Assembly (NCBI RefSeq): GCF_030272615.1
Contig: NC_081406.1
Location: 462,484,072 to 462,548,071, forward strand
Length of the DNA: 64,000 nucleotides
DNA from: Cryptomeria japonica
Taxonomy: Eukaryota; Streptophyta; Pinopsida; Cupressales; Cupressaceae
Reading direction: 5' to 3'
Shown here: positions 34,426 through 47,212 of the stretch, in pieces
Position numbering within the stretch: position 1 is the first letter of the stretch
Layout of the letters: each line of letters starts with the position of its first letter
Position numbers and translations under genes: made by a program
Notes under the pieces: model-generated
Told to the model about the DNA's origin: nothing
Database searches by the model: none
The model's input: the letters and a program-made list of their open reading frames with translations, nothing else

Positions 34426-34568
34426 GCCCATGATCAGCTAAGAGTTGTTCTACTATCTATACTGGAAGAATTGCCATCAGACCTTCCTTTATTACTTCTT
34501 GCAACCTCCTCTATACCCTCTGATGAATTGGATGGAGAAGCTGCATCCTTGTTTGGTCGTCGCTATAT
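34426..34568 (+). pseudogene. ATAD2/BRAT1 pseudogene, exon 6
   Basis: Reads AHDQLRVVLLSILEELPSDL then LLLLATSSIPSDEL and FGRRY, colinear with the second AAA-like region. It ends in phase 2 at GTATGT (34569). The split codon is completed by the first base of exon 7 at 46967, which gives the expected R-Y-I-Y-Q-V reading and proves the two parts belong to one gene despite the 12-kb insertion. Confidence 0.85.
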
Positions 34569-34671
34569 GTATGTATCAAGGACATCATTGTCTTAGTTTT
34601 TGTATTTTTTCTGCTTAGTTTGTTCAAGATTATGCTAAGGCATGTGAATCCATTCTGTATAGCATTGAGTA

Positions 34672-37600
34672 TGTAGTACCCCTGCCCTAATCAATTTCAA
34701 ATCTTAGTTAATCTTGGTTAGTTTATCTTAATATAATGTTATAGTCAGATGTTTGATTTAATGCATACCTGTTGATGTGGTTTTCACACTAGTTGTATGC
34801 AAGTTGTTCAGTGTTCCTTTTTTGTGGTATTAATATTAGGCTAACACTTTCATTAAGTTTATATATGTATGCATGTATGACTCTTGGTTGCAGGAGATTT
34901 CAGGTACAACGCCGCATGAGTGCGAGGTTCGTCTTCACCTAGATTTACAGGTTTGAGTGTACCTCTTTAATCCTTAGAGTTGGATTAGGTGGTCGTAGGA
35001 CCCTAGTTGACCATAGTCGTGCTCAAGTGAGCATCGTCAGTCATCATCGGTTTTCCCTTTTTGGTTGGGTTTGCGAGTCGTCTGTCTGATCGACTTTCTT
35101 GGTTTGCGTGCTTGGTGTGTATGGTTAAATTGATTATTAGTCCTTAGTGTTTAATTTGATTAAATATCTATTTGTGCATTAAATATTAATGGACTAAATT
35201 AATCGGGATTTCGTTATGCGATTATCGTTGATATTGGTTTTCTCATTTTAAATTGGGAGTAAGTTCAGTTAAATGGTTGATTTTGAATATTAAATGCAAT
35301 TTGTATATGCTGTTGAAAAAGAAAGATTTAAATTTAATTGCAATAGAATTAATTTAATCTTTTGGCATTTTTGAAATAGAAAGGTTAAATTTCAGTTGAG
35401 TGAGAAAATCAATTTTGAATTGAAAAACAATTTAATTTGTTGATATAGTTGGAAAATAATCATTTTGTGAATTATTTTAAATAAAAATTTTAATTCCAAA
35501 AAAATAAAATTTTTGGTCAACACTTCCTTATAACCTAAATTTTTGAAAATTTTTGGAGGATGGATATTGTTGTTGGAAAAAAAAATATATTTGGGGATGA
35601 AAATTTGGGGGTTTTGGAAGGAGGAGGAATTCTTGAGCTTGCAGGTTGGGCTCTTCAGTAAATCTCTTCCAGGATTGCGTATGAAGGTAGGATTCTAAAT
35701 TGTTTTCTTGTTGCCAAAAGAATTTACTGTTCTGGTTGAAAGAAATGAATTTGTTATTGAAAAATCGGTTTGATTGAGTAATAGAGTAGAATGGAAACAA
35801 GATCTTGAATTATCCCTCCTTGATTTCATTCTTTGTTTTCAAATCAATTTCTGGTTTGCTAAGAATGATTTAAAATAAATAAAATTGAGATTTAGTTGGG
35901 GGTTTATCAGATTAGATGTTAAATTTGTGAAGATCAATCTTGCTTGACCAATATTCTGTTGGTTTTGGAGAAATTTTTCCCCTTTCCTGATCTGGGTATT
36001 TTTTTAAAAAGATTGCGAATAGGTGATTAAAAATAAAAAAATTTATAATTTTTGTTAGTCTCTGGGAGACTGTTTTTTTTCCAGACTGTGTTTTACACAG
36101 TAAAAAATTTTTAAAAATAAAAAATAAAAAATAAATAAAATGAAAATAAATTTGTTTAAACCCCATCCACGTGGAGAGTTTTCCCCACCACGTGGAGGGG
36201 TGCTGCTTTCCCTTTGGGCAGCAGCGCTCCCATGGGGGCTGCGTGCTCCCTTTGGGAACAGCAGCGCTCCCATGGGGGCTGCGTGCTCCCATTGGGAAGC
36301 ACTCCCAAGGGGGGGGCCCACATGGAGTTCCATGTGGGTACCCTCCCCCATAATTATGTTTTGTTTTTGTATAAAAAAAAAAGAAAGAAAAGTTTTTTTT
36401 TAATCTTTTTTTTTTTAAAAGAAAAATATTATAGTTTAATATTATTAAATTTAATTTTAAATTAAGTTTTTAATTATGTTTGATATTTTAATTAAGTTTT
36501 TTTTTATTATGATTAAATATTGGCATTAATTAATAATTCAAGTGTAATTTGTTATTAATTAATTGTATAAGGTTAAATATACAATAATTAATATTCAAAT
36601 CTTATCTTATTATTAATGCATATTTTTTTTGTAATAAAATACTTAATTTGTTAATTCCGTTATTAATTATTAATTTGTTATATTTAATTAATCGTGGATT
36701 ATTAAATATATTCATTAATTAATAGTTAATTTTAGTAATTTTCTTTATATGTTCAAGGAAACAATTTGTTAATATGGGAATGGATTTTCTTTATTTGTCT
36801 TCCCTAAATATGTATATTTCCTTGATCTGTATAATGTAAATTGGTTCTGAAAAAGACAAATGTGTAGGATTTATTTTGAACCAGTACGTCAATGATGTTT
36901 TTATTGAAGATTAAATATCTTAATTAATTGGTTAATGGTTGTCTAAATTATATTCTTGTGAAATTGGTTAAAGAACTCATTATGGCGTATTTTTGTATGT
37001 TCGATGCAATGAACCTTAGAGAGTTAGAAAACCAAGAACAACCTATACCTAGATGAGGTAGATAACTGCAATATAATATAGACCTTGTGGAAAACTTGAT
37101 CGACGTTTAATGTCTAGATTAGTTTGGAGAAAGATTGTATCTGCTGAATATTACCTATGTGAGTTTAATTTATGTATTCGCTTTTGCTTATGTAATGGCA
37201 AGTCATGCTTTGTTTGATAGGACCCTATTGTATGGCTTGATTTGGGGTACCTGTATCAGTCCTCGGTTCCGAGTTGACTGTTGTTTTGTGGTAGTGTCGT
37301 ATTTGGTCATATCCTCTATGTGGGAGTCGAATGATGATTCGTGGTTGACCTTAGTTTGTCAGGTCTCTAGTTAGAGTACCGTCAGTAAGTGTACCACTTT
37401 TGAGTCGTGTTTGACCAGATGGTTGTCCTCTCCTTCTTGAACTCCGTTCATCTGACAATGTGTATTCCCTGGTTTTGAGTTCGTCTGAGTATAGTCTAGT
37501 GTCGTATGGGAAAGTGGCTTTTGATTGGGGGCCACGCCCAAAGTGGCTGCTGGGTAACCCATCGAAAGTGAGTCTAATAAGTGATAACCTATCAGTAGAT

Positions 37601-38920
37601 TAGAATGTAATCTCTAAGTAAGATAAATGTGCCTCACACATAGGACGAGTGCTAACATAGACCCGACATGCTGTGAGAAGGCCTGAAATGGCAAACTATC
37701 ATCCTTGTCTTCACGAGAGGATGTGTGGGTCCACATGAGGCTTGGATGGGCCGGAGGCTCGGATTAGGTTGCCAGGGTAACCCAATGTATGGGGCCGGGA
37801 CCTATGAAGACCTGCCATGGTAACCATACCAGGTTGTGTGATGACACTTGTCCCTACGTTCGCTAGTGTGTTGTCGATTTGTCCTGTTAGGAGTACCTTT
37901 GTGGGTCATCCTATTGTCTTTGCCCTTGTGAGTACCTTGGTTTCATGTTAGACCTTGGGTGGTGATGACTCAGTTTTGTGGATGCTCTCATGGACCTTTG
38001 TTTTAGCTTTGACTTTGCTCAGCTGGATCCTTTCCTTTTCAGGGATCGTTTATGTATTAATTGATCGATGTGGTCGTTTGCATATTGTTTATGTTTTGCC
38101 TTGATGGCAGGATTGTAATGGTGTAACCTCTTGTATTCTTAACTTTATTAATTATCAGAGGGGTCTTGCAGTTGAGCAGACTCGGAGATGTAGCCTTTAG
38201 GGGTGAACTCTGAGATCATTATGGTGTTATGTGATGTTATTCTCTTATGTTTTCCCTTATTCATCTTTATCATGTATGAATAGCTTACGTTAGAATGTAT
38301 AAGTGGATAAGATGGAATTAACTTTAAATGTTTTTATGCAATTCTTTCTTGCATGCCTTTTTGATCGAATGCATAAGTGGTTTAGATGAGATGTATCGTA
38401 GATGTATGTATGTATGTAATCGTCTTTTAAAATGCAATAAATTGGAATATGAAAGAATGTAACTTAGAGTAATGGAATATATTCAGTTGTTGTTAAGGAA
38501 ATTAAGTATGCTTGGAAAGATCTCATATGTTTATGATGAAATTCTAGTGTGTTGGAATATTAGATGTATGGCTTGTATTTTTATGAAAAGCTTGAATGAA
38601 GATTATGAATAGATCTTAATGGATGAACCTTTGCTTGGGATTTATATTTCCATCTTCTGAAAGAAATTATCTTGATGAAGAATTATCTCGTTATTTCGAT
38701 AATCAGCTTATTGGATTAATTGTGCGAGTTAAGTGAATTGTGAAATTTAAGTAATCTTGTTGGGAAACTCTTTAGGTGTTAGTTGATGTCTTCCACTATG
38801 TAATCTGAATCTTTGATATCTTGTTGTATCTTAATGTGGTGTAACTTTTTAAAAAAAAAATTTGCACTCTATTCTTGTGTTTTGGCTTATCCCTTCGGGG
38901 TTTCCTGGTGGGGCATTACA
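34672..38920 (+). repeat. 5' LTR of LARD-like element (4.2 kb)
   Basis: Homologous end to end with 42620-46789. Noticeable internal features: a GC island with tandem 40-mers and palindromes (36160-36345), AT-rich arms rich in TTAATTAAT, and a conserved terminal block CCCTTCGGGGTTTCC just before the end. No protein-coding content recognised. Confidence 0.92.
36161..36350 (+). promoter_or_regulatory. GC island of LARD-like LTR with G-boxes, tandem 40-mers and a palindrome
   Basis: Two CACGTG (G-box core) sites at 36168-36173 and 36189-36194. A 40-bp unit is repeated at 36221-36260 and 36261-36300 (start GCAGCGCTCCCATGGGGG). A palindrome CCCACATGGA-GT-TCCATGTGGG lies at 36317-36338. The island stands alone in a very AT-rich LTR. 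The same island occurs in the 3' LTR at about 44036-44225. A promoter or enhancer role is inferred. Confidence 0.5.
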
Positions 38921-38922
38921 TT

Positions 38923-38935
38923 TGGTATCAGAGCC
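38923..38935 (+). other. Primer binding site of LARD-like element
   Basis: TGGTATCAGAGCC two bases after the 5' LTR, the plant tRNA-iMet-type site; the LTR-to-site spacing is the usual one. Confidence 0.92.
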
Positions 38936-41900
38936 AAGTTGCAAACACTGGGATCTCTGGTGTCGTGTGTGCCCTCTATTGGTGTGAGGTGTAGCGACCT
39001 TATGTGTATGCTTGTCCTCCTTTTGCATGTGAGTGATTGAGCAGACCTTAACTTGTGTGTAACGTGTGTGTTCACACCTTGTTCTCACCTTCTTGATGTT
39101 GGTGTTTGAGTGTTTTTATGTGCATTGTTTGCTTATTGATGTCTGGGTCTACGATTACTCTTATTCTGAAAGAGAGTCGTATGTATCTTCCTTTTTGAGT
39201 GTTGTACTCTATAGACTAATCCATTTGGGTTGGTCAGTGCTTGTCTTTAATCTGAAAGTGCGAATTGTGTTTGTTTAAGATTATGATCTAGCTTAGTGTT
39301 GTCCACTTGAAGGACTAGTATGGCAAATATTGAACGCTTATTTTGTAGAAAATTAAATGATTATCACCATTCCTCTCTCTCTTTCTAGAAATTAAAATGA
39401 TTAGGATATGTGTAATTATCTCTGATTTGGGTTTTCTTGTTTGTGAGAAAAAGGCTGTGACTTCTTGAACCCTTGTGTGAACCCTATGATGCTTATGTGT
39501 TTAGATAATAAAAGGGCTTTGGGTTTAAAAATTTATTTTGGTTGTTGGGAGAAAACTGTATGTGTACATTTAAAGAATTCTCCATGTGTATTTTGTAGGA
39601 GTAACATAATTAAATTTTATTTTAAGTGAGGTGTACTAATATGCGAATAGTTGAATTATGTGAAACTGCTTGGTTTGTAGAAGAAGTATTAAAAGGAGCA
39701 TGTTATTGTAGCTTTGAGAGAGTATTAATGTGTTCCCCGAAAGATTGTTTTATGTGTTTCATTAAACCAGTTTGATTGAAGATTTATTTTAGCAAATGCT
39801 CCATTGAACTCGCTTTTGGGTATATGTAATTACCTTAATGTGTTTAGAAAGTGCGAATGAAAAGCTTGTTTGATGTGTATGCATTAATATGTTTTATTTG
39901 GGTGATAGCTCCTTGCTTACCTTTGATCACAATGTGATTTCTATAATAGGTTGCAAATTATGGCATGTGTCTGTATTGTATTATTACAAGTGAGTGTTTT
40001 CAAGAGGTCTGGTATTATCGAAAGGATTGCTTGTTTTGATCTCTGTTGGTTGGAAAACTAGAACCTCCTGTTGCAACCATAATTATTGGAAATGTTTTGT
40101 TAGGCTGATTGTCATCCTTTTGAATGGTAGCGAAATGAAAACCATGCAATTGAAATGATAGGCTTATAGTGAGAAATTTGATATCATAGTGTGATTTTGT
40201 TGATCTAGTGTCTTTGTAGGAAATAGTTTGGTTATCAAACTTTCTTTCCCTTCTCTTTCCCTAATCATAAGATTTTTAGAAATGGTATTAAGGAACGCAT
40301 TGATTTAAATAGAATGTTTATAAAACATGTGAAATTGTACTATTGCATTTTGGCTTCATAGTGATAGATGAAAGTCCTCTTTGAGAAAAGAGTTTGCATA
40401 GCTAAGTAATTTAGTTGCGAATGCTTAGTGAAATTTGATAAAGATATAGGAATGATGTTATTTCCTTATGTAACTGTGAATTGTTAATAATTTCAGTACT
40501 TGTATCTAGAGTAAACTTGATTCAGTTATTCATATAGAAAGCATAACTAAAATCTTCCTTGAATAGATGTTAGCATACTGAAAAGTACTCCCCGTAAATG
40601 TGCCTAAACCAGTACTGGTGTTTTTGTGTGTATTGTAAGAAATTAGTGCTTATTATATGTGCCCATGGATTGGTGAAGTAATCAACCATGGAGGATATGT
40701 TGCTTATGAGTATGGGAAACCATACTATTTATGTGATGTTGCTTATTTGTTTCCCTACTGAGTACCAAACCTCGGGTTGTGGGTAACTCAGTATGTTAAG
40801 GGGTAGTATTCGAAGTAACCGTTCCTTGAATAGTATGGATTGGCGTATGAGTAATGTCAGCACGAAGCGACTTTAGCTTCTCTACTTCGAGGAATGATAT
40901 AGTTGTACTATTAAACTGTATCAAAGGTGTACTCAATACTTTCCCTTTTGATGAATCTATTTATAGGTTTATATGTGACAGCCTATTCCTCTCCTTTATT
41001 TGAACTTATGGATGGTGATTCTTGTGTATAGTGATGGTGTGATTTGGAGGATCCTTTACCTTGTCTTCATGAAAGGTAGGTTTATTCACATGTGCTGCCA
41101 CTTAGTATGTGTTGGTGGGCATGTGGGTGGACCCTAGTCATGTATACCTCTGACTTATGGTGAGTATCCTTCTAGATACGTCGCTATGCGGGATGTGACC
41201 TGCGCGTGCATTTTCCGTGAGGTACATTACCATGCGGGATACGCCCATTGCGTGTTTTCTCCACTTGGAGTATTGCCATGCCGCGTGATGACGTGATGCG
41301 GGGTGATGTCGAGGTGCACACCGCCATGCCATGTGGGTAGTGTGACTATGTCGCACCACATGATGAGCTACTGCAATAGCTAGTCAATTGTTCCTTCCTT
41401 CCTCGTTGGTGGCTAGATGTTAGTCACATAGTGATGTTATGTGCAGTTGTGATATTCTTATTATTTCTTTGGGGGTCAGCAATTTATTTTACTTTGACTT
41501 TGAAGGTTTAGCCACGATCTTGTGATCTTTTGCACTTTTGAATTGGTGTTGCAATTCCGAATTATTTTCTTACCTTACTGTTGGAATTGATGATTTATTA
41601 TCTTTATTCATCTGTACTTTTGGTGGCTAAACTGGTTTATCCTTATTGTTTTCGTATGCTGGTCTTGTGTTGAAATGTGAAATTCCTCTCCAAAGACGTA
41701 TGACACGAATTTGGTAGAGTGTGTGCGAGGAAGTAGATGTAGGGAACCTTGAGGATGGGGGTATGTGAGGCTGGGTTGCAGCTAGTATCCACTACCTACC
41801 TATGTGTGGTGACTATCTCTTGGAGGCTAACCACCTTGCTCAACAAGAGATGTTCACGAAGGTCTTGTATGGAAGGTAGCACCGCTATGGTGTGCCTAGC

Positions 41901-42604
41901 ACCATCGAGCCTTTGAGTGAGATATTGGATATTTATAATCATATTGTTGTTCTGAGATCAGGCATAGAGATGCTGATCGTGCATGTTATCTTTGACCGAG
42001 CGTTAGACACGCTCACATGTGGCCTTTTGTGTTATGCATTCCAGTTATGTGGATGGTTATTATGTGTATCATGGAGTAAATTGTGTTAACTTGTCACTAT
42101 GTTATGGGACATAGTCATTGGAAAGGTTTTCTTATGCCTGGCAAGTGTAAACAATTGAGTTATTTTGTTGCTCTTATTTATTGAAAGTTAATTTGGCTAT
42201 AGAAATTGATATTTTAAGCTAGTTCTATGTTATAAAATTTTATGATAAAGATGTATTGGTAAAAGAATTGATCATGATGGCATGTTTTCTTGTCATGTTT
42301 GATAGATGATTATGGTAAGTGTTGTTTACCTCTTTGTAATGCTTTAATTTGGTGTAATGAAAGGGAGAAAATTCTTGTTTCTTTGCTATGATTGTGGACA
42401 ATTTCTAGAATGTTATAAGAAATGTATGGATTTAGATGTATCTTGCCAATGGATAATGGCGTTTGTAAAGGATTTTGCAATAATATTTTATTTATTTATG
42501 GAAAGATTTCTATGTGCAATTTGATCTTTGTTGAATGAGTTTCAGGGCTGATGCGTACGACATGTTCTCCATCTAGCCTTACGACTTCCAGGAGTAAGTC
42601 GGAA

Positions 42605-42619
42605 CCTAGGGGGGAAGAA
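42605..42619 (+). other. Polypurine tract of LARD-like element
   Basis: CCTAGGGGGGAAGAA directly before TGTAGTACC at 42620. Confidence 0.88.
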
Positions 42620-45600
42620 TGTAGTACCCCTGCCCTAATCAATTTCAAATCTTAGTTAATCTTGGTTAGTTTATCTTAATATAATGTTATAGTCAGATGT
42701 TTGATTTAATGCGTAGCTATTGATGTGGTTTTCACACTAGTTGTATGCAAGTTGTTCAGTGTTCCTTTTTCGTGGTATTAATATCAGGCTAACGCTTTCA
42801 TTAAGTTTATATATGTATGCATGTATGACTCTTGGTTGCAGGTGATTTCAGGTACAACACCGCATGAGTGCGAGGTTCGTCTTCACCTGGATTTACAGGT
42901 TTGAGTGTACCTCTTTAATCCTTAGAGTTGGATTAGGTGGTCGTAGGACCCTAGTTGACCATAGTCGTGCTCAAGTGAGCATAGTCAGTTGTCGTCGGTT
43001 TTCCCTTTTTGGTTGGGTTTGCGAGTCGTCTGTCTGATCGACTTTCTTCTTTTCCGTGCTTGGTGTGTATGGTTAAATTAATTATTAGTCCTTAGTGTTT
43101 AATTTGATTAAATATCTGTTTGTGCATTAAAGATTAATGGACTAAATTAATCGGGATTTCGTTATGCGATTATCGTTGATATTGGTTTGCTCGTTTTAAA
43201 TTGGGACTAAGTTCAGTTAAATGGTTGATTTTGAATATTAAATGCAATTTGTATATGCTGTTGGAAAAGAAAGATTTAAATTTAATTGCAATAGAATTAA
43301 TTTAATCTTTTGGCATTTTTGAAATAGAAAGGTTAAATTTCAGTTGAGTGAGAAAATCAATTTTGAATTGAAAAACAATTTAATTTGTTGATATAGTTGG
43401 AAAAAATCAATTTTGAATTGAAAATTTTTGGAGGATGGATATTGTTGTTGGAAAAAAAAAAATATTTGGGGATGAAAATTTGGGGGTTTTGGAAGGAGGA
43501 GGAATTCTTGAGCTTGCAGGTTGGGCTCTTGAGTAAATCTCTTCTAGGATTGCGTATGAAGGTAGGATTCTAAATTGTTTTCTTGTTGCCAAAAGAATTT
43601 ACTGTTCTGGTTGAAAGAAATGAATTTGTTATTGAAAAATCGGTTTGATTGAGCAATAGAGTAGAATGGAAACAAGATCTTGAATTATCCCTCCTTGATT
43701 TCATTCTTTGTTTTCAAATCAATTTCTGGTTTGCTAAGAATGATTTAAAATAAATAAAATTGAGATTTAGTTGGGGGTTTGTCAAATTAGATTTTAAATT
43801 TGTGAAGATCAATCTTGCTTGACCAATATGCTGTTGGTTTTGGAGAAATTTTTCCCCTTTCCTGATCTAGGTATTTTTTAAAAAAGATTGCAAATGGGTG
43901 ATTAAAAATAAAAAAATTTATAATTTTTGTTAGTGTCTGGGAGACTGTTTTTTTTCCAGACCGTGTTTTACACAGTAAACAATTTTAAAACATTAAAAAA
44001 AAAAAAAAAAAAAAATGAAAATAAATTTGTTTAAACCCCATCCACGTGGAGAGTTTTCCCCACCACGTGGAGGGGTGCTGCTTTCCCTTTGGGCAGCAGC
44101 GCTCCCATGGGGGCTGCATGCTCCCTTTGGGAACAACAGCGCTCTCATGGGGGCTGTGTGCTCCCATTGGGAAGCACTTCCAAGGGGGGGGCCCACATGG
44201 AGTTCCACGTGGGTACCCTCCCCCATAATTATGTATTGTTTTTGTATAAAAAAAAGAAAGAAAAGTTTTTTTTTAATGTTTTTTTTTTTTTTTTTAAAAT
44301 ATTATAGTTTAATATTATTAAATTTAATTTTAAATTAAGTTTTTCATTATGTTTGATATTTTAATTAAGTTTTTTTTTATTATGATTAAATATTGGCATT
44401 AATTAATAATTCAAGTGTAATTTGTTATTAATTAATTGTATAAGGTTAAATATACAATAATTAATATTCAAATCTTATCTTATTATTAATGCATATTATT
44501 TTTGTAATAAAATACTTAATTAGTTAATTCCGTTATTAATTATTAATTTGTTATATTTAATTAATCGTGGATTATTAAATATATTCATTAATTAATAGTT
44601 AATTTTAGTAATTTTCTTTATATGCTCAAGGACACAATTTGTTAATCTGGGAATGGATTTTCTTTATTTGTCTTCCCTAAATATGTATATTTCCTTGATC
44701 TGTATAGTATAAATTGGTTCTGGAAAAGACAAATGTGTAGGATTTATTTTGAACCAGTACGTCAATGATGTTTTTATTGAAGATTAAATATCTTAATTAA
44801 TTGGTTAATGGTTGCTTAAATTATATTCTTGTGAAATTGGTTAAAGAACTCATTATGGCGTATTTTTCTATGTCCGATGCAATGAACCTTAGAGAGTTAG
44901 AAAACCAAGAACAACCTATACCTAGATGAGGTAGATAACTGCAATATAATATAGACCTTGTGGAAAACTTGATCGACATTTAATGTCTAGATTAGTTTGG
45001 AGACAGATTGTATCTACTGAATATTACCTATGCGAGTTTAATTTATGTATTCGCTTTTGCTTATGTAATGGCAAGTCATGCTTTGTTTGATAGGACCCTA
45101 TTGTATGGATTGATTTGGGGTACCTGTATCAGTCCTCGGTTCTGAGTTGACTGGTGTTTTGTGGTAGTGTCGTATTTGGTCATATCCTCTATGTGAGAGT
45201 CGAATGATGATTCGTGGTTGACCTTAGTTTGTCAGGTCTCTAGTCAGAGTACCATTAGTAAGTGTACCACTTTTGAGTCGTGTTTCACCAGATGGTTGTC
45301 CTCTCCTTCTTGAACTTCGTTCGTCTGACCATGTGTATTCCCTGGTTTTGAGTTCGTTTGAGTATAGTCTAGTGTCATATGGGAAAGTGGCTTTCAATTG
45401 GGGGCCGCACCCAAAGTGGCTACTGGGTAACCCATCAAAAGTGAGTCTAATAAGTGATAACCTATCAGTAGATTAGAATGTAATCTCTAAGTAAGATAAA
45501 TGTGCCTCACACATGGGACGAGTGCTAACATAGACCCGACATGCTGTGAGAAGGCCTGAAATGGCAAACCATCATCCTTGTCTTCATGAGAGGATGTGTG

Positions 45601-46789
45601 GGTCCACATGAGGCTTGGATGGGCCGGAGGCTCGGATTAGGTTGCCAGGGTAACCCAATGTATGAGGCCGGGACCTATGAAGACCTGCCATGGTAACCAT
45701 ACTAGGTTGTGTGATGACAATTGTCCCTACGTTCGCTAGTGTGTTGTCATTTTGTCTTGTTAGGAGTACCTTTGTGGGTCGTCCTATTGTCTTTGCCCTT
45801 GTGAGTACCTTGGTTTCATGTTAGACCTTGGGTGGTGATGACTCAGTTTTGTGGATGCTCTCATGGACCTTTGTTTTAGCTTTGATTTTGTTCAGCTGGA
45901 TCCTTTCCTTTTTAGGGATCGTCTATGTATTAATTGACCGATGTGGTCGTTTGTATATTGTTTATGTTTCGCCTTGATGGCAGGATTGTAATGGTGTAGC
46001 CTCTTGTATTCTTAACTTTATTAATTATCAGAGGGGTCTTGCACTTGAGCAGACCTAGAGATGTAGCCTTTAGGGGTGAACTCCGAGATCATTATGGTGT
46101 TATGTGATGTTATTCTCTTATGTTTTCCCTTATTTAGCTTGATCATGTATGAATAGCTTATGTTAGAATGTATAAGTGGATAAGATGGAATTAACTTTAA
46201 ATGTTTTTATGCAGTTCTTTCTTGCATGCCTTTTTGATCGAATGCGTAAGTGGTTTAGATGAGATGTATCGTAGATGTATGTATGTAATCGTCTTTTAAA
46301 ATGCAATAAATTGGAATATAAAAGAATGTAACTTAGAGTAATGGAATATATTCAGTTGTTGTTAAGGAAATTAAGTATGCTTGGAAAGATCTCATATGTT
46401 TATGATGAAATTCTAGTGTGTTGGAATATTAGATGTATGGCTTGTATTTTTATGAAAAGCTTGAATGAAGATTATGAATAGATCTTAATGGATGAACCTT
46501 TGCTTGGGATTTATATTTCCATCTTCTGAAAGAAATTATCTTGATTAAGAATTATCTCCTTATTTCGATAATTAGCTTATTGGATTAATTGTGCGAGTTA
46601 AGTGAATTGTGAAATTTAAGTAATCTCGTTGGGAAACTCTTTAGGTGTTAGTTGATGTCTTCCGCTATGTAATCTGAATCTTTGATATCTTGTTGTATCT
46701 TAATGTGGTGTAAGTTTAAAAAACAAATATTTGCACTCTATTCTTGTGTTTTGGCTTATCCCTTCGGGGTTTCCTTGCGGCGCATTACA
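42620..46789 (+). repeat. 3' LTR of LARD-like element (4.2 kb)
   Basis: Copy of 34672-38920. It lacks about 80 bases relative to the 5' LTR, partly near 43410 (an AT-rich stretch is missing). It has an A-rich run at 43995-44014 before the GC island, where the 5' LTR has AAATAAAA units. It ends GCATTACA, followed by AAGTA. Confidence 0.92.
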
Positions 46790-46966
46790 AAGTACCAGGT
46801 ACCTCGTTAGCTTCTGACTCTATATAAATTGAATTTGTCATTGAACTGAGTGTACATGAATTCGATGGTATCTGGTACACCTTGAATGCATTGCAAATTT
46901 TATTTTGGTTTAGTATAATAGAATGTAAAATCCTAAATGGATTACATTCTTTTGCTTTATGTGCAG
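46790..46966 (+). other. Intron 6, right part
   Basis: 177 bases between the LARD-like element and exon 7, ending TTATGTGCAG. With the 103 bases before the element, the original intron was about 275 bp. Confidence 0.75.
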
Positions 46967-47212
46967 TTACCAAGTAGAAAAACCAAGTTTAGATGATAGG
47001 TGTAGATTCATCTCGCAACTGGTTGATGTTGTTCTTACTATCCCTGATCAACAAGTAGTAATTACTCCTAAAAAGAATGTTTCTAATCCTGAACTTCCAA
47101 AGGTACCAAAAGCAGCAAGAGGACCAAGTGAAACTGAGCTACATGCCAAGGTAGAAGCAGAGGAGCATGCTATTCGACAACTCCGAATGTGTCTTCGGCA
47201 TGTCTGCAGCAG
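46967..47212 (+). pseudogene. ATAD2/BRAT1 pseudogene, exon 7, up to the bromodomain
   Basis: Reads YQVEKPSLDDRCRFISQLV, then LPKVPKAARGPSETELHAK and RQLRMCLRHVC, colinear with the helix that leads into the bromodomain of BRAT1 (K-V-E-A-E-x-H-A-x-R-x-L-R-M-C-L-R). The most likely end is CAG|GTTTTG at 47212/47213 in phase 2, the phase used before the bromodomain. Open throughout. Confidence 0.82.

Larger units (their letters stand above)
38921..42619 (+). other. Internal region of LARD-like element, non-coding
   Basis: Starts with TT plus TGGTATCAGAGCC (primer site) and ends with the polypurine tract. No gag or pol motifs on either strand by reading. A GC-richer block at 41150-41350 repeats CATGCGGGAT and CCATGC words and could form secondary structure, as expected for packaging or dimerisation signals in a non-coding element; this is inference. 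Confidence 0.75.
34672..46789 (+). mobile_element. LARD-like giant LTR retrotransposon in intron 6, complete with TSD
   Basis: 5' LTR 34672-38920 (4249 bp), primer site at 38923, 3.7-kb internal region, polypurine tract at 42605-42619, 3' LTR 42620-46789 (4170 bp). Both LTRs start TGTAGTACCCC and end ATTACA. Flanking 5-mers are GAGTA (34667-34671) and AAGTA (46790-46794), a target duplication with one change. LTRs differ by 9 substitutions in the first 275 bases (about 3%). No gag, protease, RT or integrase is visible in the internal region; the longest open stretches are below 80 codons. LTR and internal sizes match the LARD class described in Triticeae (4.4-kb LTRs, 3.5-kb internal). Primer-site context and polypurine tract resemble Tekay/Del-type gypsy elements, so a gypsy partner would be needed for movement. 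Confidence 0.92.

Noticed and set aside
31780-34568. Reading the ATAD2/BRAT1 locus as a functional gene
   Set aside because: Several independent stops, a frameshift, a lost donor and the missing bromodomain make a working product unlikely.
36055-36465. Several overlapping open frames of 60-126 codons in the LARD-like LTR, repeated at 43985-44338
   Set aside because: All are frames of the GC island with tandem 40-mers. Present in both LTRs, on both strands and in several frames, so not coding.
38921-42619. Possible gag or pol in the LARD-like internal region
   Set aside because: No zinc knuckle, DSG/DTG protease, YxDD or integrase motif found on either strand; open frames are below 80 codons.
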